Positions 37,231 to 49,642 of a stretch of 64,000 nucleotides of DNA are shown here, piece by piece (positions within the stretch are counted from its first letter, which is position 1; every line of letters begins with the position of its first letter). This DNA comes from Delphinus delphis (lineage: Eukaryota; Chordata; Mammalia; Artiodactyla; Delphinidae). Location of the stretch: NCBI RefSeq assembly GCF_949987515.2, contig NC_082695.1, forward strand, positions 73,930,466 through 73,994,465, written 5' to 3'. Position numbers and translations under genes: made by a program. The notes beneath the pieces were generated by a model that was given only the letters and a program-made list of their open reading frames with translations, had not been told where the DNA came from and made no database searches.

Positions 37231-37247
37231 AAAAATTATATACTTTA

Positions 37248-37459
37248 GGGGCTTCCCTGGTGGCGCAGTGGTTGAGAATCCGCCTGCCGATGCAGGGGAC
37301 ACGGGTTCGTGCCCTGGAACAGGAAGATCCCACGTGCCGCGGAGCAGCTGGGCCCGTGAGCCATGCCCGCTGGGCCTGAGCGTCCGGAGCCTGTGCTCCT
37401 TAACGGAAGAGGCCACAGCAGTGAGAGGCCCGTGTACCACAAAAAAAAAAAAAAAAAAA
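37248..37459 (+). repeat. Young CHR SINE with 17-bp target-site duplication
   Basis: Plus-strand SINE with a pure A tail. Flanked by the perfect duplication 'aaaaattatatacttta' at 37231-37247 and 37460-37476. Its body has lost parts of box B ('gccctggaacagg'). Confidence 0.95.
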
Positions 37460-37476
37460 AAAAATTATATACTTTA

Positions 37477-38340
37477 TATCTTACAGCACAGTATGTTTTC
37501 TAGTTAAGCATGGCTTTGGAATTAATTATTAACTTATCTTTAGGATAACGACAATTCTGAGGAAGCAAAATTAGGACGCGTTACAAAAGCATCTTAGTTG
37601 GAGGCTTCAAATCTCCAACCTGATGACAAGTTTCCTCCATATGTCATCCCTCAAACGTGTAACTTTTGACAATTGTTAAAGAGAAATCAATCAGCCCCTG
37701 GGCAAACTCTTTGAGGTAATATTTGGAAATATCAAAAAATACCTATCTCATAAAGCAAGTATGAGTCATCATAGAAAACAGACAAACAGTGATGGAATGG
37801 CGATTTTTAAGGGGAAGGCTGGGGAAGAGAGTGTTCAAATTTCGCTGCCAGCAGAATTGGAAGCCGACAGAAAAATCCATGAACCTGGACACCAGGCCAC
37901 AGGGATGCTGGGAGTTCAAGTTGTGAACTGTGAGCCATGGTCGCTATTGTCACCACGAGTCCAAAGGCTTCCAACACCGGAAGCCCAGTCTGGAAACATC
38001 CTCTTATCTGACCATGAAAGACAGAGGTTCTTACGGAGCAGTGGCTCTTGTGCTGCAGAGCTAGACCATCAATGCTTCTGCAGGACCATCAATTTTCCCT
38101 ACTGTGGGAATGACAGCGAATGCTGGGACCATTTGCCATATTTTGTCGTGTGTGAGTTCTGAGGGAGGGAATATGGTGATATGTTTATTAGGATTTAATT
38201 ATATTTCTTCATCTCTCCTCCAACCCTCCCCTTGTCTTTAGTTCCAAACCCTTATCAACCTCTGATCTCTCACCTTTTTTTCCCTTACTATTTTTGTGAC
38301 ATGTTTTCCTAGTAAACAGGATGATCTTTAAAAAAAGAAA
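37477..38340. other. Unclassified intronic sequence with one half of a repeat pair
   Basis: About 860 bp. It contains a 44-bp segment (37585-37628) repeated with 7 differences at 39099-39142. The 133-codon frame at 37761-38162 has no domain, signal or family likeness. Confidence 0.4.
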
Positions 38341-38580
38341 AAAAAAGCCAATTGTTCCTCTGCTCAGACTCCCCCAGGGACATCCCACTGCACACAGAAC
38401 AGCGTTCAAGCTCCCCGCTGCGGCCGGCCAATGTGCTCAAGTCCCTGGATCCCTCTCTGAATGAGGGTCCCCCCTGGCCCCCTGCACTGCAGCTACATGG
38501 GCCTGTTTCCGCCACCTTCTTCATTTCATAACCACGCCTCATCACTCCTGGTATTCCTCCTCTTCCTTAGACATCAAAAT
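38341..38580 (+). repeat. L2 3' region
   Basis: Plus-strand L2: 'ctgctcagactcccccaggg', 'cagaacagcgttcaagctcc', 'tgcactgcagctacatgggc'. Typical order of the L2 3' end. Confidence 0.65.
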
Positions 38581-39307
38581 GCCAGAATTTCAGCCATCTG
38601 TGTCAAGTGCGAGTAAAACAATTCTGCAGGAATGCTGCTGTATCTATGGACAGGTCACATACATTTTATATAGAGACATGCTTACTATGCAAATTCAGCT
38701 TCAAGACAAGTCCCCATCATTTCTCCCCGCAAAACCAGATCCCTAGCCCTAAGCTTCTGCTGTTTCGAATCCTGCAGCCTCTACTGTTGATGGCAATACT
38801 GTATTTCACTGAATCTGAGACACTGTTAATTGTAAGAAGCACCATTATTTTATGTAACAAATAATTTGTCAAACGGACAATGCTTTATCACTGAAATTCT
38901 TTTCCACTTACAAAAATACCTCTTTTAATCCTAAATAGACACAAATTGTCATATAGTGACATGTGTGGATACACGTAACGGAAAACAAGAGATTGGTTAA
39001 AATGTTCTTAAAATGTCTTCTCATATGGAGTCTGACCCTTGGGAATCACTCTTCTGAGAGTCAATTCCTGTGCTTTACCACAAAACACGGTCCATTATAG
39101 AAGCATTTTAGTTGGAGACTTCCAACCTCCAATCTAATGACATTGAGCCATTGGGAGCATTGGTGATGCAGCATTTTAAAGAAGAATCACACAAAAGTTA
39201 CAATCATTAGTACTAGCCCCAAAGCTGGCCCTGAGTACCTAGAGCCTATTTTTGACTTTTGCTCGGGGAATGATGCCAAAGACATTGGATTCACCACTGC
39301 CCTACCA
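38581..39307. other. Unclassified intronic sequence with second half of repeat pair
   Basis: About 730 bp, holding 39099-39142, the partner of 37585-37628. No repeat name can be given. Confidence 0.4.
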
Positions 39308-39562
39308 CTTTTTTTTTTTTTAACATCTTTATTAGAGTGTAATTGCTTTACAATGGTGTGTCAGTTTCTGCTTTATAACAAAGTGAATCAGTTATACATA
39401 TACATATGTCCCAATATCTCTTCCCTCTTGCATCTCCGTCCCTCCCACCCTCCCTATCCCACCTCTCTAGGTGGTCACAAACCACCGAGCTGATCTCCCT
39501 GTGCTATGCGGCTGCTTCCCACCAGCTATCTATTTTACGTTTGGCAGTGTATATATGTCCAT
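39308..39562 (-). repeat. Cetartiodactyl L1 3' UTR fragment, inverted
   Basis: Minus-strand L1 3' end, truncated inside the 3' UTR after 'agtgtatatatgtccatgg'. Well preserved. Confidence 0.87.
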
Positions 39563-41735
39563 GGAGTTAAAAGTCAACTGTCTAAGTTGAATAACGCTTT
39601 ACTGTGTCTCTAGGACTTTTTCCCCAGCAGCTAAAACCCTTGATGCACATTTTGAGGCTGGCATCTTTGCTGTTTGTGCACCTGTAGGCACTGACAAAAA
39701 TATCCTAACTGTGAATGAAAAACACATCCCAATTTCGGAGATGTTAAACACACACACACACACACAAAATAGCTACCTTAGAAGTGATGACATTTAATCA
39801 TCAACCAAATATCAAATGTTATCGCATTCTAGTATAGAGAACTTGGCCATCTCACAGCTCTGGAACGAGGGTCCCCAGTGCATCATCGTTCAGAACCGCT
39901 CCCTCCCACCACGGGTGAGCACCAGTCTTGAAGGGGCCCACCCATAAGCTGGGCTAAGCCAATCAAATTTGCGCTGGAGTTTTAATGGACAGAGATCGAT
40001 GTCATCAGTCAGCTGTGGGCAACAGAGCAGAGCCGAACATCAATCAGCCCTAAAGCTGGGGCAGCCTTTTCTGCGGGGTTGGGGAAGGTGCTATGTGTTG
40101 ACTAACCGCAGGAAGATGGTCAAATGAAGAGGCAGAATGAGGAAACTCAGAGTAGTTGTACCAAGAGTGAATAGGCGCTTAAGGAGCGAGAGAAAAGTAA
40201 CTTTGGCCTTTGACTTTCCAACTCCTGATCACGTGAGGCTCGGGCATACTTCATTTTCTGTCCTTGGGTTTGGTGGTTCCTCTGTAGCCTTACAATTAAT
40301 GCTCATTTTCATCTGAGGTAGATTTTTGGCTTCTGGCAACCAGAAGGGCTATGGTTGGAGAAGCTGGGAACTCTATCCCCAAACTCAGCCATCAGGAGAT
40401 GGAACTGAGAACGTGCCGGGCACCTCACGATCCCCTGTAAACCAGGCCGAGCAGGTGTGCAGAACTGGGCATCTTCGCCTGATTGTGGCAGCCCCCAGGG
40501 AGCAGCAGAAGAGAGCGCGGGGCTCCGCAGCCCGCAGTGGAGACCCCCTTTCCCGTGGACCTTCCCAGAGTCCGGCTGGTAGGAACAGCATGCCGTCTGC
40601 TGGATGAGATTAGGCTGGGTTGCCAATGAGAGGGAAAATCAGTATCACTGAGGGATGTGTTAGGGCACAGGCCCCTGGTAGGAAGAGCAGGTCCCCGGCC
40701 TTCACGCGGGGCGGGGGAGGGATGGATGTGTGTGTGTGAAAGACCGGCTCTCACTTCTTCCTGGCCTCCTCCCTGGGTCCCACCCTCCACCCGGACTGGG
40801 CAGGGCAGACAACAGGGCTCTACCAAGTCCCTCTGTAACAGAAGATTCAGGGGGTTAAAAAAAAAAAAAAAAAGGGGAGTTCCTTCTTCAGAGAATGTGT
40901 AGTTTTCTTGAAGCAAGGGGCAAGGTTTCTCAGTTTAAGAGAACTGAAAAGCAGCGTGGGTGCAGGTACCAGGGGGAGTCTGAGGGGAAGCAGTTCAGTC
41001 CAGAAGGAGGGAAATGCCTTTCCTGTCTGGCTTTCCAGGAAAGGCTGAATCTCAGCTGTAGTCTTTTTTCTCGGTGAATTCTCTGAGACTGCCAGGTGCC
41101 GAGACGTCAGCCAAGACTTCCTGACACCTGCCAGGTGTGGAAGTGGCAGGACAGGCGGGCAGCTCTAAGCTCCATCAAGGACATGGGAAGGGTGGGCTTC
41201 CGGGTGGATGAGTGTGGAGCTCCCGGGAGATTCCGGCGGCCGAAGAAAGCCTGTGAATCTGGAGGGGGCACAGAAGATACCCCTGGCTGCCCTGCAAACT
41301 GGCAAACGCTACACTTTGAGAGGGGAGGGGCCAGGCGACATTCAGGTGACAGAGCCTCATCTCCAACTGAGCCCGAATGAGAGGTAAGGAAACAGACTTA
41401 GAGCAGAAATTCAGACCCAAGTCTGACTGTTCCTTCTGTGGTCCACACTGTTTCCTAGGAAACAGGTGGAGGGCAGACCCCTTTCTGCTTTGGGGCAGGC
41501 TGTACACTGTGCCTGGGCCACCATGGACTGGCAGCTGGGGGACATGGGGCTTGAACGGCCCTGCTGATGTCCATCGGACAGCAGCAGCTTGGAGTTTGGG
41601 GACCCCCGTAATCATAACAAGAAAAGCGGTGTGACCACCACCTGGTAGGGGCCACGGCTTTGTTATCCTTTTCCAAGAACTTCCACACACACCATACCGC
41701 TCACCTCTCCCAAATTCGGAAGATCAGGAAGCTCT
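39563..41735. other. Unclassified intronic sequence, GC-rich toward the right
   Basis: About 2.2 kb. A (CA)n tract lies at 39751-39766 and an A run at 40858-40873. From 40450 to 41700 GC rises and frames of 80-170 codons open on both strands at once, which argues for composition rather than coding. No repeat recognised. Confidence 0.4.
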
Positions 41736-41830
41736 CCAAGGGAGGGGACCACTCCTGCATCTTCTACAGCCTCTAGCAGACTGCTGCTAGGCAGCGCAGT
41801 ACACAGTGGCACTTAATAAGTGCTGATTAC
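41736..41830 (+). repeat. L2 3'-end fragment
   Basis: Plus-strand: 'tgcatcttctacagcctcta' then 'cacagtggcacttaataagt' follow the L2 terminal consensus. Confidence 0.55.
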
Positions 41831-42765
41831 CTTGTCTGGACTCTTGGGAGCTCCTCTTACTTGGCTCCTCCATCAACACACGGCCCTCCCAGTGAGTGGA
41901 GCGGAGAGCAAGGTCCTCGCTGCTTTCGTCTGGCACTTGGTTTTCCCAAGACCAGCAACCTCATGGGCTCGTCTGACTTGGAAAAGCACGGGTAACATTT
42001 GCAGCTGGCTCAGACCCTGAGGTTGAAGCCCTGTGCGTGTAGGAGTAGCTTCTGGCCGGAGCTTTGTTTGCTGTGGAATACAGACGTCCCTTGGGGAATT
42101 CAGGCATGTTTTCTTCTTTTTCTCAAAAATAAAATAAAAAGGCTGCAGCCCTAATTTAAGTGCCATCTGCTGACTTTAAAGCACACACACTTAATCCTTA
42201 CCCCGGAGCACTATTGCCATGACACAGATAAGCCTTTTGGTTTCAATCATCAAAACGCAAGGGAAAAGTCATCCATTTTAGGAGGTACACTTTAAGCTGT
42301 TTTGGCCATAGTTCCTTAGATTTTTCAGTGGTCGTCGATAAATCTCTAATTCCAATTTCTGACCCTCCCGATTCGAGCTCAGTAGTACTACGGAGGACGC
42401 CAGGAATTATAATAACCAGGGACCGGGTTCTCATCCATATGGTTTTACTTTTATGTTTGCAAAGTCAAGAAGCAGGAAGTTCTGATATTTATTTTACCTT
42501 TAAAATTTGTGCGCATTCTAGCTTTCTCCAAAGATGATATAAAGTAGTGTAAAGTGATACATGAACAAGGGTAAAAAGTGAGAGGGCAAGAAAAAGCAGA
42601 CCTAGAATGAAGCCCCCAGTAGAAAATCTGCGGTGGTCACAACCCACCTATTGGCCATGACGAGCCACGAATTAGGTTCTCAAGCTTTCGAGCCGGTGCT
42701 GTAGTGACGCAAGTAAGAGCTATGTTTTATTTAAAGACCAACTGTTCAAGAATCACTATAATAGA
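41831..42765. other. Unclassified intronic sequence
   Basis: About 940 bp. Nothing recognised. Confidence 0.35.
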
Positions 42766-42842
42766 GCTTAGTAATGAAAACAGTAACTACTTATTAAGCG
42801 CCTACTACATGCCAGGGGTGGTACTAAATACTTTCTCTGCAA
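42766..42842 (-). repeat. MIR fragment, inverted
   Basis: Minus-strand: 'taactacttattaagcgcct' and 'actacatgccaggggtggta', the reversed 3' end of MIR. Confidence 0.7.
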
Positions 42843-43224
42843 ACAAGAGGGGTTGCTTCTCCCAAGAAGGACCTTGAGCTGCAGTTTGCCCATAAATGGT
42901 CTCATTTCCAAAATTGGGCGATTAAGATTCACCTTAGATCTTCTCTGGGCTGCTCTGCTCTGAGTTTCTGAGAGCAGCAACTCACGGCGTTCGGATTCCA
43001 TCTCAGCAGTTCATTTGGATTGTCAACACAGATCCTCCTACAAGCCTATCTTGGATAAAATTTCAGGTTAGAAGGCCAAGGTGATTTTTGAAAATTCATT
43101 CATCTTTGATGAAAATTAATAGTAAGAAAAAGGATGCTTTGGCAAAACCACCATCCCCTTAAAGATTGTGTTGGCTCTGCGTCGCTTTCCTCCAGTCCTT
43201 GTAAAATCATCTTTGGAGGGAGGC
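42843..43224. other. Unclassified intronic sequence
   Basis: About 380 bp. Nothing recognised. Confidence 0.35.
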
Positions 43225-43425
43225 AGGAGGAAAGAGAGGCTGAGGTACCAGGCTGCCCAAATGCAAATCCTGCCTCTGCTGTGTCTTGGACAAGCTAATC
43301 TCTCTGAGCCTCAGTTTTCTCACCTGCAAAATGGGCACAATAGGAGGATCTACTTTATAGGTTCTGAGGGGAGGTTGAGGGGATAACGCAAGTCACGCTT
43401 AGGTATGCTGCTTGCCTTATCTTGG
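43225..43425 (+). repeat. MIR element
   Basis: Plus-strand MIR: 'caaatgcaaatcctgcctct', 'gtgtcttggacaagctaat', 'tcagttttctcacctgcaaa'. Confidence 0.75.
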
Positions 43426-44945
43426 TGCTCAAGACACATTTGTGTTTTTATCTTCTAATTAACGTTGCAGAGCACAACCGCCCTTATTCAAAGCCGCTAG
43501 GGTGCCAAGGAAAGGGACCAAGGACAAAGATTTTCCTCTTCAGAAAGGCCTCTACTTTCTCTCTCTGGCTAGGAATGCAAATATCTCCAACTCTTCATTA
43601 AAGCTGAGGGATAAGAAAGAGCCTGTGAAAATGAGAAGGGCCAGCGAGCATGTCAAGTAGCCGATAGCGGAGGTCAATGTTTGTTGTTGCAACGGTACCT
43701 CGTGGATGGCTGTAAGTCATTAACATTCCACTGATAGGGGGTAAAATGATCTGTGCTAAAAAGGAAAGTTGGTGGGGGGAGGGTCACCAGGGTTTATCTT
43801 TGTTTACCCTCTGTTATGACTCATCTTCAGGGTCTGTTTCTCTTTTTAGGAGATGATGTGGCTCATTACCACGGACCTTCCTGGCTTGCTAACCAAATTT
43901 CTATTTAATTGGCCTCCACATCGTGATGTGGTCCCTGAGACTCCTCAGTCCCTCAGTCCCTGCGCGCAGGGTTATAGTGTAACGTGGTGAAGGTGTATGA
44001 TAACCTGCAAAGCGGCTGCCAGAGCATCACAGCAAATGCTGCGAACGTACTGGAGTGTCCACGATGGCTGTCCACGTCACTGTGTGCCAGGACAGAGTCT
44101 CTGTCCAAACTCAACTATTTCACTTGGGTTTTCCTTAGCACCTCGTGACCATCTTTCCTATCAATATCTCATATTCAGGTCACCCTGAAATAAACCAGAT
44201 ACTGATGAAGTTTCCTGCTGCCAGCCAGATCACTTGAATACCACTTTTCTGCCTGGTATTTTTATCCGTACTTTACACAATCACAAGTGTCTAAATCAAG
44301 GGTGCACATTGTTCCCATGGCAGGTGGGACAGGTCATTGGAGATGGGGTTCTTGAACTACACTAGTCACGTAACATCTATGCTTCTAGTTCCTCATTTTT
44401 GCAAGAAGGGGAATAGATGAGACTGCTAGAGCCCTTTTGAGCAGAGGATGCTGAGAGAGCAGGGCATCCAACTAAACTGTATCACTGCAAACATAAGTTC
44501 CCTCAAACAAGTTGTTCTTTTACACTGTTGTTGACTAATGGTAGGGAATCCTGGGCATGTGGCATTCTTGGAATATTCAATTTGGCTACCTTGGGGGCAA
44601 GGTTCCCTTTGTTGGGGTAGGAGGAATTTTCAGCCGTTTTTAATGTGCGTTCACAATGAGGGCTAGTTTTGCTTTGCTTCAGGTAAAAAAAAAGTCATTT
44701 ATTCATATGTAAAGAATCTAGTGCCATGGAGGCACTACATATGACCTACATACACCTTAAACCAAAGCTTACTGGTTCTATAATGCACACCATTATCTTA
44801 TTTTTGATCCATTAAGTATCATTGGACCCCGGAGCCCCCATCACGTGGAAGCCTCATTTTAAGATTGAGTGTGTGTGCACTGATTAGGTGAGACCATCTG
44901 ATAAGTTGTGTTTTTTATCCCTAGAGTCCTTTGTAATTTGCACTT
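43426..44945. other. Mostly repeat-free intronic sequence
   Basis: About 1.5 kb. 43640-43930 is unique-looking and carries a FOX-like 'tctttgtttaccc' word. 44310-44470 may be a weak MIR relic. No coding signal. Confidence 0.4.
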
Positions 44946-44961
44946 AAAACTAGATGCTCCT

Positions 44962-45175
44962 GGGCTTCCCTGGTGGCGCAGCGGTTGAGAGTCCGCCTGC
45001 CGATGCAGGGGACACGGGTTCGTGCCCCGGTCCGGGAAGATCCCACATGCCGCGGAGCGGCTGCGCCCGTGAGCCATGGCCGCTGAGCCTGTGCGTCCGG
45101 AGCCTGTGCTCCGCAACGGGAGAGGTCACAGCAGTGAGAGGCCCGTGTACCGCAAAAAACAAAACAAAACAAAAC
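44962..45175 (+). repeat. Young CHR SINE with 16-bp target-site duplication
   Basis: Plus-strand SINE with an (AAAAC)n tail. Flanked by the perfect duplication 'aaaactagatgctcct' at 44946-44961 and 45176-45191. Boxes A and B intact. Confidence 0.95.
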
Positions 45176-45191
45176 AAAACTAGATGCTCCT

Positions 45192-45734
45192 AACAGCAAG
45201 CAAACAAAGAAATGGGCTCTCTGGGCACTTGGTTTTTCTACTAAGCCATGAGCAACTGAGCAGGCAGTGGGTTAGAGCCATAGCCACAGAGTTTGGAAAA
45301 GATAACACTTTCTTGACCACACAACACATATAGTCAAAGGGATGAGGGAGTTTCAAAGATTAAAATGGATGCGTCACAGCTCAGCACGTCCATGACTGTT
45401 GGGTGGTGGGGGAATGCCACGTCCCACGACACTGTCCGTGGTTCTGAACCCAGTAGGGCACTTCTCTGCGAAGTTGGGGTGGAGGAAACTCGCACCGCTA
45501 TTGCCTGGCCTGTGATCAGCATCTGAGAAAGGAGGAGATGATGCTCTGTGGGTTTGGGCATAAAACAGTAGGATCGAAAGATTACTGGGACCCCGGGGGT
45601 GGTTCAACATTTTTCTGAAGATACACTCAAGGTAGCTCTAAAAAAACAAAAAACAAAAAACACCAATTCTTCAGGCTTCCCCTCTAGGGGGCTTCTCAGA
45701 TCTTGGATGGGAGTCAGTATGCAATAATATAGCA
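45192..45734. other. Unclassified intronic sequence
   Basis: About 540 bp. Nothing recognised. Confidence 0.35.
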
Positions 45735-45838
45735 ACATCAAACACATTTAATACTCACTGTGTTCCAGTCACTGTTCTAATCGCTCACACATGCAAACAC
45801 AAACGTGTGTATATATGTGTGTACACACACACATCTGT
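45735..45838 (-). repeat. MIR fragment with CA/TG tract
   Basis: Minus-strand MIR end ('aatactcactgtgttccagt', 'actgttctaatcgctcacac') running into a mixed CA/TG microsatellite at about 45785-45838. Confidence 0.6.
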
Positions 45839-47639
45839 GTCAAGAACTTAGAGTTTTCAATACCTATCCCTTCCTTGACATGGGTAGTTACTTTCTTGGA
45901 AAATCAGATTTCAAAACATCAGAGCTAAAAAAAAAAAAAAAACATCAAAGCTATCTTTAAAAATGTTCTTTCTTCAGAACCATCACCATCTCTCCGGTGA
46001 GAATCTTCTGAAGTTCCTTTCTTTTCGTGGCTTATGTATTTGAGTGAATATGTTTATATGTCACACAGGCTAGGAGGAAGACAAGAAGTCCATGAATTAT
46101 TAGCATATGAAGATTCGGAGCGGGGGGCTGGGGAGGCACCCTGAGAGTACCTAGTGGCCAGCTAGCCCGATCCCTGCAAATTCACAGATTAGGAAACCAA
46201 AGCTCAACTCTGAGTTGCTGCCCGGATTCCCACTGGGAGTCCCTCTGCCCCTGTGTGTTTATCCTCTTCTTTGGTTTCCACCCAATAGTAGGCAGAGTGT
46301 CCTGTTAACACTTAAGCACATTCTGTTAAACGGTCATAATTCAAAAAATAAACCATTCATAAGGTAACTACAGATAATTCTCAGTCATGTGTTTCCTTAT
46401 GGGTCTTCCCTGTTTGCCCATCACTCTCTTATCTTTAGTTTATACTTCAAGTAGTTTAAGGCCCGTATGTTAAGCTTGCCTAGTGGCAGATTAGTGGGTC
46501 ACTTCCCCTCAAACAGCGTAGAACGGAGTATCGGTGGCACGTGGATGGTGTGGCCATTAAGTTACAGGGAAACGTGCTGAAGCAGATACTACTGGGGTCC
46601 CACCCAAAGTTTTCGTGGCCAACATGCAGCAGCCGGCACCTGTATCACTTTACCTGAGGGCCTTTCTCTGGCTCCTGGAGACTACAGTCCTGCTGGCAGG
46701 GCCACCCAAAGTGCAGACGTGCCAGGGAATTAACACCTCCCTGGGAGCAGCCCTCAACCAATGGCTGGCAGCTCCTGGCCCCCGGCTCTAATTTTATACT
46801 ATTCCCAGAGTTCCCAGCAGGATGAGCTCCAGCCCCCAACGGTGGTAACTTGCTTCAAGCACACCCTCTGCCAGCCACCTTCCCTACCCCGTCTCACTTC
46901 CTCCCAAGTGTTCCCTGGGATCAGCTCCCAGAAATACTACACGTGCTTAAATCCTGGGTGCAGGATCAGCTTCTGGGGGGACCAAACTAGAACCCACTAC
47001 CAAGTACACCTCCGTTGCTAGAAAAGAGCCATCAGAGCAGGCCAGTGGTGGATGCGCAGACTCGGATCAGGCAGGCTGCTCTTCCCGCCCGCACTTTGAG
47101 AGAGGCTTCCCCCTGGGTCTCGGATCCTGTCCAGCTCTACAGCCCTTCCACCAAGAGTCTCACTTTGAGTCAATGCCAGCTCTGAGGTCCCCAGGCTTCC
47201 TTGGAAGGGAACACGCTAAGAAGAATGAAATAAAAGACAGAGGAGGAGAAAAAACAGATACCAGGTTGTGGCTGCAGGCTAATCTTATAGTAAATGTGAG
47301 AATGAGTCCTCTGGGTGCAAGATTGACTCTGCTGGCGATTCCGGATGAGCTAGAAAATGTAGGGCTTCCCAGAGTCTTTGTTTCAAATCAAATAAATCAG
47401 TTCTCTTCTGGTTAAAGACTGTTAGAATGGTGTGGCAGGGAGAGAGGGGACAAAAGGAAACACACCCAGTACTGTATACCTAGATCTGGTTTTATCTCAG
47501 AAAAAGCAGTGATGACAGTGATACACCATCACCACTTCGCAACATGCAGGATTTGGGACTGAGATGGGATGACTCTCAGTGTTACGGAGTCAGTACTCTG
47601 AAGTTTTGGGAGTTTATCAATAACCTAACACGAAGTTAT
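45839..47639. other. Unclassified intronic sequence
   Basis: About 1.8 kb, GC-richer from 46600 to 47170. Frames such as 46761-47021 lack recognisable domains. An A run lies at 45927-45942. Confidence 0.4.
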
Positions 47640-47697
47640 AAAGCTAATTAAAATGCAAATTCAAAGTGATACGTACACACACGTATATCTGTATGTT

Positions 47698-47860
47698 TAA
47701 TCCATCCATCCAAGTAATTTAGTGAACATCTACTCTGTGACAGGCACCATGGGAGGTGCTGGCAGAAAAGATGCTGAGCCTGTCCTCAAAGTTTACAGCC
47801 CAGTGTGGGAGAATGCTGTTAAATCTTACACATACAGAACCGCAAGTGTGAAAGGCATTT
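47698..47860. repeat. Old SINE/LINE relic (MIR/L2 class)
   Basis: 'tgaacatctactctgtgaca', 'ggcaccatgggaggtgctgg' and 'agtttacagcccagtgtggg' follow a pattern common in old mammalian repeats. The family is not resolved. Confidence 0.45.
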
Positions 47861-48622
47861 TTTTCAAATGATAATAGCCAGAGTAAGTGAGAATCTGAAG
47901 AAATAAGCCTTCTCATACTATGCTGGCTGAAATAGTCACCCATAATTCCACACACAGAATACTAAGCCTCTGGCAATTATCCTTCCACTCTCTTATATGC
48001 ATTCGATTTTTTAAAAATAGTTGAGATCATACTGATATACTACTGTGTGTAGGCTGCTTCTTTCACTTCATTCACAGCATGAACATTTTACCTCAAAATC
48101 TTTAATGTCTGATGGCCACAAAGTTTTGCTATTTTTAGACCCAATTTTACTACCTTCTGTGCTATATTTAACAGACCTTTTCATAATCTTTGGCCTCATC
48201 TTTAAGATTTGCTTAAACTCAATTACTTGGTCCAAGTTCTGGGGTATTTTCAAGGTTTTGAAATCATAACAATTTTTTTAAAATTAGAAAAACAGCTTAT
48301 TCTCCACACTTCAGTTTAAAAGTAACACCTGAATTTGATCAACTTTTACATAAAATTAATGGCTTTTACTAAATATCCAGAAGAAACGGCATCTACTGGA
48401 AAGATCTCATCTCTTCCAAAGGAAACACGTCCCCTGTTATGTAGGATTCTTGCCATTATCGAAATTAAGGTGTCAAATGTAATTTTGGTCCGTCAACAAG
48501 AGGAGTTTTGGATGAAGTGGAATTCAGTACAGGCTATGTTTACCTGCTTGACTTAACAACAATTCAAAGCCAGTTTTCTAGTGAGAAAGTATGTTCAAAC
48601 TTTCTCCAAGGAACTTTTGTTT
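47861..48622. other. Unclassified AT-rich intronic sequence
   Basis: About 760 bp; part of it (48010-48090) may be an old LINE relic. No gene recognised. Confidence 0.35.
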
Positions 48623-48624
48623 TT

Positions 48625-48732
48625 TTTTGGCCGTGGCATGCGGGATCTTAGTTCCCAGACCAGGGATCGAACCTGTGCCCCCCGCAGTGGAAACTCGGAA
48701 TCCTAATTCCCTGAACCAGGGAATTCCCAGAA
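48625..48732 (-). repeat. Short older tRNA-derived SINE, inverted
   Basis: Minus-strand copy: reversed 3' part 'ggccgtggcatgcgggatct', reversed box B 'gggatcgaacc', reversed head 'ccagggaattccc'. The flanks 'ggaacttttg' and 'agaacttcttg' are a plausible but eroded duplication. Confidence 0.8.
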
Positions 48733-48804
48733 CTTCTTGAAATAGGGACTTCTCAGGTAAATGTCAGAATATCCACACAGGGAGGGGCAACATGTTACAA
48801 TTTT

Positions 48805-48838
48805 ACACACACACACACATACACACACGCACACACAG
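48805..48838 (+). repeat. (CA)n microsatellite
   Basis: Imperfect (CA)n tract with two interruptions. Likely length-variable. Confidence 0.85.
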
Positions 48839-49058
48839 AGCAGCTAGCTGACAAAACCCACAGAAGGAAACAAGGTTGACCCCTTCGATTCAGAATATTT
48901 GGATTCCTGTTTCCGGATGTCATTCTGGTAGATGCTGCCCTATGGAGGCAATTTCTATAATGACTTTGAGTTGAGCTAAACTTGGCTGTTACCAAAATGA
49001 GCATCGTATTTACCGTCACTTCCTTCTCTGAAAAATGTTCATTCAAAGCCTTATGATC

Positions 49059-49628
49059 AAACAGCTCAATTTCGTTTCTTTTTATGGCTAATATTCCATT
49101 GTATATATGTGCCACATCTTCTTTATCCATTCATCCGATGATGGACACTTAGGTGTAATGAGGTGGATAGACCTAGAGTCTGTCATACAGAGTGAAGTAA
49201 GTCAGAAAGAGAAAGACAAATACCGTATGCTAACACATATATATGGAATTTAAGGGGAAAAAAATGTCATGAAGAACCTAGGGGTAAGACAAGAATAAAG
49301 ACACAGACCTACTAGAGAATGGACCTGAGGATATGGGGAGGGGGAAGGGTAAGCTGTGACAAACCGAGAGAAAGGCATGGACATATATACACTACCAAAC
49401 GTAAGGTAGATAGCTAGTGGGAAGCAGCCGCATAGCACAGGGAGATCAGCTCGGTGGTTTGTGACCACCTAGAGGGGTGGGATAGGGAGGGTGGGAGGGA
49501 CGGAGATGCAAGAGGGAAGAGATATTGGGACATATGCTTATGTATAACTGATTCACTTTATTATAAAGCAGAAACTAACACACCATTGTAAAGCAATTAT
49601 ACTCTCCAATGAAGATGTTAAAAAAAAA
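49059..49628 (+). mobile_element. L1 insertion with 5' inversion (twin priming)
   Basis: Truncated L1 in plus orientation from about 49157 to the A tail, preceded by a 95-bp piece of the same L1 upstream region in reverse orientation (about 49061-49156). The inverted piece ends in L1 order where the direct piece starts. The whole is flanked by 'aaagccttatgatc' (49045-49058) and 'aaagccttacgatc' (49629-49642), a 14-bp target-site duplication with one mismatch. This is the classical twin-priming outcome. Confidence 0.9.
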
Positions 49629-49642
49629 AAAGCCTTACGATC

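Noticed and set aside
37761..38162. 133-codon plus-strand frame with several Cys near its end
   Set aside because: No signal peptide, domain or splice evidence, and it runs against the CCBE1 strand. Kept as chance.
40425..41690. Frames of 163 and 171 codons on the minus strand
   Set aside because: Frames open on both strands together in a GC-rich block, and the translations have no conserved motif.
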